NCBI GenBank assembly: GCA_964644705.1
Contig: CAZXYF010000105.1
Coordinates: 1-10,929 of the forward strand
Reading direction: 5' to 3'
Source: CAZXYF01 sp964644705
GTDB lineage: Bacteria > Planctomycetota > Brocadiia > SM23-32
Length of the DNA: 10,929 nucleotides
Positions 6,330 to 10,929 of the stretch are shown here, piece after piece. The position numbers and the translations under genes were made by a program. Each line of letters opens with the position of its first letter. The stretch's first letter is position 1. Below the pieces are notes generated by a model, which saw nothing but the letters and a program-made list of their open reading frames with translations, was not told the DNA's origin and ran no database searches.

Positions 6330-7748
6330 ATGCCAGAATACGACCAGGAAAAGCATCCGCACATTCTGAAAATATGCTCCGACGAACACACCGCTGCGAT
6401 CACCGGCTACGCGGGTGATCCGTGGGTCCGCACGCCAAATCTCGACCGACTGGCCGCCAGCGGAGTGGTCTTCGACCGTTGCTACGCGAACAACCCCATC
6501 TGCGTGCCCGGACGATGGTCCATGCTGACCGGTCAGCTCCCACGGGAGAACGGCACTCCGTATTTCAAAGACCTGCTGCCGCTGGATACGCAGACCTATA
6601 TGAGGTATTTCTCCCAGCACGGATACATGACCACGTGCGTGGGAAAAATGCATTTCCACGGCCCCGAACAGATGTATGGCTGGATGCTTCGTCCCTACGG
6701 AGACATGGAGGTGTACAACCATGAGCGCATACCGGGATATGACGTCTCGAAGGATGTGACGGGCGAGGTGGGCTGCGAACGGACGCACGATTACAGTGAA
6801 TACGGCGGCATGATGCCGTTCATGGTCAAAACGGCCGGGCCGGGCGAGCACGGTTTCATGCAATTCGACCAAATGGTGACGGAGGCCGCGCGGGTTCACC
6901 TGCGCGATTATTTCGACTACCTCATCCACACGCAGTATTCCGGCGGGCGTCCGCTTCTATTTGAGGTTTCGTTCAAAACGCCCCACTGGCCCTTCATCTG
7001 CCCGCAGGAGCTGTTCGACTATTACCGTGAGATTGTGCCGATGCCACAGATCTCACGCCCGGAGGATCTGCCACCATCTCTGGCTCGCAAGGCGGAGCGG
7101 GAAACGGCCGACTGCACGGAAGAACAGATACTCAACGCGCGCGCCGCCTACTACGGCCTGGTGGAGTGGATGGATCGGCAGATCGGCGTCGTCCTGGAAA
7201 CTCTGGAGGACATGGGAATGTTGGATAGGTTCAACATCATGTACTGCGCCGACCATGGAGAAAGCGCCGGCGAACGCGGCATGTGGGGCAAGAAAACGTT
7301 CTACGACGAGTCGGTGCGCGTGCCGATGGTCCTGTCCGGACCCGGCCTCCCCGACGGGAAAACCGTTTCGGACAGCTGCAGCCTGATCGATGTGTTCCCC
7401 ACCCTGGCCGACCTGGCCGGCCTGCCGGCGCCGGAAAACGTGCGCGGAGAAAGCTTGCTACAACTGATGGAGAACGAGTCAGCGGAGCCGCGAACCGTAT
7501 TCTCCGAACTGTTCGACGGCGAAACCGAATCTTTCATGGCGCTCCGTAACGACATCAAATACGTGCATTTTGAGGACGGAACGCGACAGTTGTTCGACCT
7601 GGCTAAGGATCCGGATGAGCTGGTCAACCGGGCGGGCCGCAAGGAGTACGCCCCGATTGAGAAACAGCTGCGCACCGCCCTGGCCAACCTGCCCGAGCCC
7701 TGGCGGAACGAGCACCCCGAATGGTCCATGCGAACATCGTTTGATTGA
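6330..7748 (+). CDS. Type I sulfatase, choline-sulfatase-like, C-V-P-G-R motif
   Basis: A 472-residue sulfatase. Landmarks: ILKICSDEH (D18 metal site), TPNLDRLAASGVVFDRCY, the signature CVPGRWSMLTGQLP with C58 as the formylglycine precursor and R62, GKMHFHGPEQMYGW (K106, H108; this block resembles choline sulfatases), FKTPHWPF (H219), CADHGESAGERGMWGKKTF (D308, H309, K321) and LFDLAKDPDELVN near the C-terminus. Unlike its neighbour, it has the canonical CxPxR motif. I place the start at the ATG at 6330, though no ribosome binding site precedes it; an in-frame TTG at 6288 with AAAGG about 12 bases before it would add 14 residues. No signal peptide is visible from either start. It diverges from sulfatase 1 and converges with cardiolipin synthase. 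Its fold family is secure, and the substrate (choline sulfate or a carbohydrate sulfate) is not. Confidence 0.9.
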   Translation: MPEYDQEKHPHILKICSDEHTAAITGYAGDPWVRTPNLDRLAASGVVFDRCYANNPICVPGRWSMLTGQLPRENGTPYFKDLLPLDTQTYMRYFSQHGYMTTCVGKMHFHGPEQMYGWMLRPYGDMEVYNHERIPGYDVSKDVTGEVGCERTHDYSEYGGMMPFMVKTAGPGEHGFMQFDQMVTEAARVHLRDYFDYLIHTQYSGGRPLLFEVSFKTPHWPFICPQELFDYYREIVPMPQISRPEDLPPSLARKAERETADCTEEQILNARAAYYGLVEWMDRQIGVVLETLEDMGMLDRFNIMYCADHGESAGERGMWGKKTFYDESVRVPMVLSGPGLPDGKTVSDSCSLIDVFPTLADLAGLPAPENVRGESLLQLMENESAEPRTVFSELFDGETESFMALRNDIKYVHFEDGTRQLFDLAKDPDELVNRAGRKEYAPIEKQLRTALANLPEPWRNEHPEWSMRTSFD

Positions 7749-7780
7749 CCTCAGTGCTGTCCAAAACAGTGTTTCGAGGT
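7748..7780. terminator. Possible stem-loop between convergent genes
   Basis: Overlapping the stop codon of sulfatase 2, ACCTC (7748-7752) can pair with GAGGT (7776-7780), and inside it CTGT (7757-7760) with ACAG (7766-7769) around a 5-base loop. It could serve genes on both sides, but it lacks a T run. Confidence 0.22.
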
Positions 7781-7874
7781 ACATGGCTCTTTGTCCCCGC
7801 AGCCGAACCTATTTCAACAACGGTATTAATAAGAGGATTTTCGGTGTTTAGTCCGGACATTGCAGGGGAGCAGG

Positions 7875-9305
7875 CTACAGCAACGGGCTGACCAACCGGG
7901 CCAGATCCTCCGCCAGCCGCCGGTGCCGCGGATGCTCCCCAAACGCCTCCCGCATGCCCACACTCTGATCCAGGTAATACTGCTGAATTTCCTGAACGTG
8001 GTTGATGAACGACGGTGAATACACGACGACGTTGGTCTCGAGGTTGAGCCGGAACGATCGATTGTCGAAATTCGCCGACCCCACCATGGCAATCGCATCA
8101 TCCACGAGCAACATTTTGGCGTGAAGAAATCCGGCCGTGAAAAAATGGGTGTTCACGCCGGCATCCGCGCACACGCGACAATACGAGCGTGTTGCTGCAT
8201 CCACGAACCGCAGATCAGAATGGGCTGGCACCACCACGTTCACATCCACCCCCCGCCGGGCCGCCATGCACAGAGCGAGTTCAACGGGCTCATCGGGTAT
8301 AAAATACGGAGTAACAAGCACAACACGTTCACGGGCGTGGTTAATCAGAAAATGCGCCGTGTCGCGAACCGGAGCGCTATCCACCAGAGGATCGCTCGGC
8401 ACGATCTGCGCGATGTCTTCTCCCGCCGTCTCAATTTCCGGAAACAGTTCCTCATGATTGGTCGGCTCTTCCCCTTCAAAAGCCCAATCGATGAGGAACA
8501 ATGTCTGGGCCTGCAATGCCATCGGCCCCACCCCGCGCAACATGACGTCGAAACGACGCTTTGACGGCGACTCGGGCAGGGATGCGTCACAGACGTTCCA
8601 TGATCCCACATGGGCGATCTGCCCGTCGATAATCACAATTTTCCGATGGTTGCGGAGATCGAATCTTTTCAGTTTCCCCCGGAAGGGATTGGCGGGGAAG
8701 GCGGCACGAACCTCCACCCCCGCTGTTTCCATCTCGGGCACCAGGCGCTGGAAAGCCGGACTGGCCCCCACAGAGTCCAGCAACACCCGACACTTCACCC
8801 CTCGTTGCGCTGCCTCCATCAGCGCATCGGCCACCCGTCGCCCCACATCATCATCACTGAAGATGTAAAACACCATGTGAACGTGATTCTCGGCCTGCTG
8901 GATGTCGTCGATGATGCTTCTCACGATCTTCTCGTCTTCATGCTCAATGGACATCACATTGCCGCCGGTGGGTACAAATTCTCCCACCGCCTCCACCTGC
9001 CCATCCGTGCTGGACAGATAATCCGGCAGGCTGGGCCGACGTTCATACCGCAGATACGCACTCTGCCTCCCCCGGGCTCTCTCGCTCGCCGTTTCTCCGC
9101 GAGAGTATTGGCGCCGACGCCGCATGGTCAGAATCTGTCCACCGCAAAGCACATAAAGCAGCAGCCCGATCCACGGTAAACCAAACATCACGGCCAGCCA
9201 GGCCCAGGCCCGTTCTGGACGACGGTACCGGATGACGAACAGACTCATCATCGCCGTGACGCACCAGCTGATTAATACGGCCAGAGCTATCCACTGAATA
9301 AGCAT
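7875..9305 (-). CDS. cls: Cardiolipin synthase (two-HKD phospholipase D family)
   Basis: A 476-residue membrane enzyme that joins two phosphatidylglycerol molecules into cardiolipin and glycerol. Residues about 4-26 and 33-56 are two hydrophobic membrane segments (LIQWIALAVLISW; WAWLAVMFGLPWIGLLLYVL), the standard N-terminal anchor. Two phospholipase D domains follow, each with an HxKxxxxD motif: H220-K222-D227 (NHRKIVIIDG, then VGSWN) and H395-K397-D402 (LHAKMLLVDD, then GSANFDNRSF). Length and order match bacterial ClsA-type enzymes. I start at the ATG at 9303-9305, directly before the first membrane segment, with GAGGAG (9318-9323) 12 bases upstream; an in-frame GTG at 9365 would add 20 charged residues and is less likely. 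The stop is TAG. It is a housekeeping lipid gene with no evident link to the sulfatases. Confidence 0.93.
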   Translation of the reverse strand: MLIQWIALAVLISWCVTAMMSLFVIRYRRPERAWAWLAVMFGLPWIGLLLYVLCGGQILTMRRRRQYSRGETASERARGRQSAYLRYERRPSLPDYLSSTDGQVEAVGEFVPTGGNVMSIEHEDEKIVRSIIDDIQQAENHVHMVFYIFSDDDVGRRVADALMEAAQRGVKCRVLLDSVGASPAFQRLVPEMETAGVEVRAAFPANPFRGKLKRFDLRNHRKIVIIDGQIAHVGSWNVCDASLPESPSKRRFDVMLRGVGPMALQAQTLFLIDWAFEGEEPTNHEELFPEIETAGEDIAQIVPSDPLVDSAPVRDTAHFLINHARERVVLVTPYFIPDEPVELALCMAARRGVDVNVVVPAHSDLRFVDAATRSYCRVCADAGVNTHFFTAGFLHAKMLLVDDAIAMVGSANFDNRSFRLNLETNVVVYSPSFINHVQEIQQYYLDQSVGMREAFGEHPRHRRLAEDLARLVSPLL

Positions 9306-9430
9306 TTTCCCAGTAAACTCCTCAAAAACGGTGTTGAGACGAGATTCGACATCGCCGCCTCCCACCTGATCTCAACCAGAATCGGGGCATTCCCCAGGCC
9401 TGTCCAAAACGCCAATTCCGGATGTATAGA

Positions 9431-9525
9431 TCTTTGTCTTTACCTTCGTCTTTATCAAACATCTGCCGTTGTTTTTTTGGCGGCCTCAGCCCGAGTAGAA
9501 AGGCAGACGAAGGCAAAGATAAAGA
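9431..9525. repeat. Imperfect inverted repeat of purine-rich hexamers (copies 3 and 4)
   Basis: The 21 bases at 9431-9451 and the reverse complement of 9505-9525 agree at 19 positions; the two differences are G/A swaps. Each arm is built of units such as GACGAA, GGTAAA or GGCAAA, and GATAAA or GACAAA, the same vocabulary as the tracts near 409-457 and 1512-1546. The 53-base spacer holds a T-run flanked by GCCG (9465-9468) and CGGC (9481-9484). It could be a small mobile or structural element, or two decayed simple repeats in opposite orientation. Confidence 0.6.
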
Positions 9526-9733
9526 GGTTAGATCCATCGACGCGAAATATTTAGGGGTGATTCGCGAGATGAACCGTATTTCGGGCTCACAACCACCTCG
9601 GAGCCCATCAGAAAGTCCATTGGGGAACGTTTTGGGCAGCGCTGGGCATTGCCACACTTTCAGCCGAACACGTCTCGAATCAATGTAGCGAACACTTAAA
9701 GTCTATCGGTGCGGCGGGGCCGGATTCAACATT

Positions 9734-9762
9734 TTGACATAATCGTCGTCCAGCGTTAACGT
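9734..9762 (+). promoter_or_regulatory. Weak candidate promoter upstream of the FkbM gene
   Basis: A perfect -35 hexamer TTGACA (9734-9739) is followed after 17 bases by TAACGT, which matches only 3 of 6 positions of a -10 box. It lies about 120 bases before the start codon. Promoter consensus for this organism is unknown, so this is tentative. Confidence 0.2.
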
Positions 9763-9799
9763 ACATTTATACATCAGCGGATAGACTGGGGGCATATAG

Positions 9800-9826
9800 T
9801 TATGGTCCAGGTAACTGTAACCATAA
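9800..9826. promoter_or_regulatory. 7-bp inverted repeat in the FkbM leader
   Basis: TTATGGT and ACCATAA are perfect complements separated by 13 bases, with an overlapping alternative pairing AGTTA (9798-9802) with TAACT (9812-9816). The mutually exclusive pairings in the presumed 5' leader could be a regulator site or an RNA switch-like fold. No known riboswitch core is recognisable. Confidence 0.22.
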
Positions 9827-9863
9827 GCAAGGTAGCTACTGTACGCGATCGTTTTTGACTCGG

Positions 9864-9871
9864 TGAGGAGG
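9864..9871 (+). promoter_or_regulatory. Ribosome binding site of the FkbM gene
   Basis: GAGGAGG lies about 10 bases before the ATG at 9882. It is the best Shine-Dalgarno match in this intergenic stretch and fixes the start. Confidence 0.65.
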
Positions 9872-9881
9872 GGTTCTGACC

Positions 9882-10805
9882 ATGTTTGAGTTTCCCGATA
9901 CGCTGATGGCCGAAACAGTACGCTGGTTCTGTCAGTTCACAAACTGGCGTCCCAACGATGAAACCATCTGCTGGCTGGGCCACAAATTACCGCAGTTTCA
10001 CTCCGTCTCAATGCGCATGCGAGACGGACGATGGATGTGGCTTGATCTCCGCAATCCAGTTTCCATTCCCTACCTCCTGGACGCTGATTTCCCGTGCGAA
10101 CAGGTTGAAACGGAGCTGGTGCGCCATATCGTGCAACCCGGCGATGTCACCGTTGATGTGGGGGCCAACCTTGGATGGTATTCCAGCCTGCTGGCCCGCG
10201 AGGTGAAATCCTCCGGACGCGTCTATGCGTTTGAACCAAATCAGAAAGCGGCCCGCCTGGTGAAAAACATCGCCAGAAAACATCCTCAACTGGAGGTGCG
10301 TACCGAAGCTCTCTCCGATCAGAACGACTGGTCAACCTTTTACATCACCGACAACTGGATCAGTGGTAGCCTGCATGCCGAGCATCAGGAAGCGGAAGAA
10401 CAACGGACCAAAATGGTAACCCTCGACACCTTTTTAGCGGATTCCAACCATAACACAATTGATTTTTTGAAACTGGATGCCGAGGGCGCCGAGCCTCAGG
10501 TGCTGGATGGAGCCGCCCGCACGCTTGATCGACCGGACGCACCCATCTGGCTGCTGGAGATGTCGTCGGATGAGGCGGATAAAGCCGGGCATCATCCCGC
10601 TGATATCCTGTCCTGTTTTGCCGATGCGTCGAACGCGAATTACCGCGCTTTCGCGATCAGCCAGGAAGAACACTCCCTCGAACCGCTGACCGTCCCGGAC
10701 AGAGGTGACTTCTGGTTCAACGCACTGATCGTCCCCGAATCGCGACTCGGCCGTCTGCCGGAGAGCTGGTTGGAGGGATGCGATCCGGATGAGTGCGTCC
10801 GGTGA
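9882..10805 (+). CDS. FkbM-family SAM-dependent methyltransferase
   Basis: A 307-residue protein whose centre is a class I methyltransferase of the FkbM type, which moves a methyl group from S-adenosylmethionine, usually to a hydroxyl of a sugar or other small molecule. Motif I is DVTVDVGANLGWYSSLLA (residues 88-105), motif II is VYAFEPN (114-120, with E118 as the ribose-binding acid), and the family block IDFLKLDAEGAEPQVLDGA (193-211) is present. An N-terminal region of about 75 residues, with several Trp (W15, W22, W31), precedes the fold and is not assigned. There is no signal peptide or membrane segment. FkbM genes often sit in exopolysaccharide or O-antigen clusters, but no glycosyltransferase is present here. 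It starts 576 bases from the divergent cls gene and is likely transcribed alone. The acceptor is unknown. Confidence 0.9.
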   Translation: MFEFPDTLMAETVRWFCQFTNWRPNDETICWLGHKLPQFHSVSMRMRDGRWMWLDLRNPVSIPYLLDADFPCEQVETELVRHIVQPGDVTVDVGANLGWYSSLLAREVKSSGRVYAFEPNQKAARLVKNIARKHPQLEVRTEALSDQNDWSTFYITDNWISGSLHAEHQEAEEQRTKMVTLDTFLADSNHNTIDFLKLDAEGAEPQVLDGAARTLDRPDAPIWLLEMSSDEADKAGHHPADILSCFADASNANYRAFAISQEEHSLEPLTVPDRGDFWFNALIVPESRLGRLPESWLEGCDPDECVR

Positions 10806-10878
10806 GTTCCTTCATGTCTGTTGCAATTTCCGCTGGCATCACTTCATGAACGGCTAAGCGGTCCGAACTAAAACCTTT

Positions 10879-10893
10879 CGGGTTTCAAACCCG
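10879..10893 (+). terminator. Hairpin downstream of the FkbM gene
   Basis: CGGGTTT and AAACCCG form a perfect 7-bp palindrome with one central base, 74 bases after the stop codon. The flanks AAACC and GGTTT allow an alternative outer pairing. The sequence after it is T- and G-rich but not a clean T run, so it is either a weak terminator or a palindromic repeat unit. Confidence 0.35.
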
Positions 10894-10929
10894 GTTTGGT
10901 GTCGATTAGCTGTATTTTTAGTCCCAACG

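Larger units (their letters stand above)
9306..9881. other. 576-base non-coding stretch between cls and FkbM genes
   Basis: Neither strand has a convincing gene. A 111-codon frame on the - strand (9322-9657) and an 88-codon one on the + strand (9422-9688) read through the repeat tracts and have no domain or start signal. The stretch contains the 7-bp inverted repeat GTTGAGA/TCTCAAC (9333-9339, 9370-9376), a small hairpin GGGG-CATT-CCCC (9384-9395), the purine-hexamer inverted repeat (9431-9525), CGCGAA/TTCGCG (9541-9546, 9561-9566), a possible promoter at 9734 and the inverted repeat TTATGGT/ACCATAA (9800-9826). Confidence 0.6.

Noticed and set aside
9306..9365. N-terminal extension of cardiolipin synthase from a GTG start
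   Set aside because: The added 20 residues are polar and charged and would sit before the first membrane segment; the internal ATG with GAGGAG upstream fits the family better.
9322..9657. A 111-codon - strand frame rich in Lys and Asp
   Set aside because: Its KDEGKDKD section is just the translation of the purine hexamer tract, and the frame overlaps the start of cls with no ribosome binding site or domain.
10870..10900. A tRNA-like T-arm, because the segment contains GGTTTCAAACC
   Set aside because: The stem does not pair as a 5-bp T arm with a 7-base TTCRANY loop, and no D arm, anticodon arm or acceptor stem lies upstream at the right distance.

Overview
The window holds seven protein-coding genes that I can support and no RNA gene, insertion sequence or CRISPR array that I can see. 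In order they are: a two-part protein with an N-terminal VOC (glyoxalase-fold) domain (+), a family 2 glycoside hydrolase of the beta-galactosidase type (-), a hotdog acyl-CoA thioesterase (+), two type I sulfatases of different subgroups transcribed away from each other (- and +), a cardiolipin synthase (-) and an FkbM-family methyltransferase (+). All seven alternate strictly in strand, so no two neighbours can share a simple operon transcript.

The DNA is moderately GC-rich by eye and uses ordinary bacterial start sites, some with good Shine-Dalgarno sequences. The proteins are rich in Asp and Glu. Sulfatases next to a GH2 enzyme, intergenic gaps of 80 to 580 bases with degenerate purine-rich hexamer tracts, and mostly single-gene transcription units suggest a heterotrophic, probably aquatic bacterium that feeds on sulfated polysaccharides. 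The Planctomycetota-Verrucomicrobiota-Kiritimatiellota-Lentisphaerota group fits this best, but the placement is an inference and is weak.

Layout: 1-533 is non-coding apart from one possible 22-codon ORF lying inside a perfect 21-bp inverted repeat. 534-1421 is the VOC fusion. 1578-3971 (GH2) and 4186-4602 (thioesterase) diverge from a 214-base gap that holds possible operator and promoter elements. 4687-6078 and 6330-7748 are the two sulfatases, divergent from a 251-base gap. 7875-9305 is cardiolipin synthase. 9306-9881 is a 576-base non-coding stretch with an imperfect inverted repeat made of purine-rich hexamers. 9882-10805 is the FkbM methyltransferase, followed by a hairpin.

Working together: the GH2 enzyme and the two sulfatases could remove sulfate and terminal sugars from sulfated galactose-containing oligosaccharides. 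None of the three has a visible signal peptide, so the sequence points to processing in the cytoplasm after uptake, and no transporter is present in the window. Cardiolipin synthase, the thioesterase and the FkbM enzyme are probably unrelated neighbours. I found no clear new multi-gene system. The most unusual points are the uncharacterised C-terminal half of the VOC protein, the Ser in the active-site motif of the first sulfatase, the recurring purine hexamer tracts between genes, and the palindrome-embedded mini-ORF at the left end.
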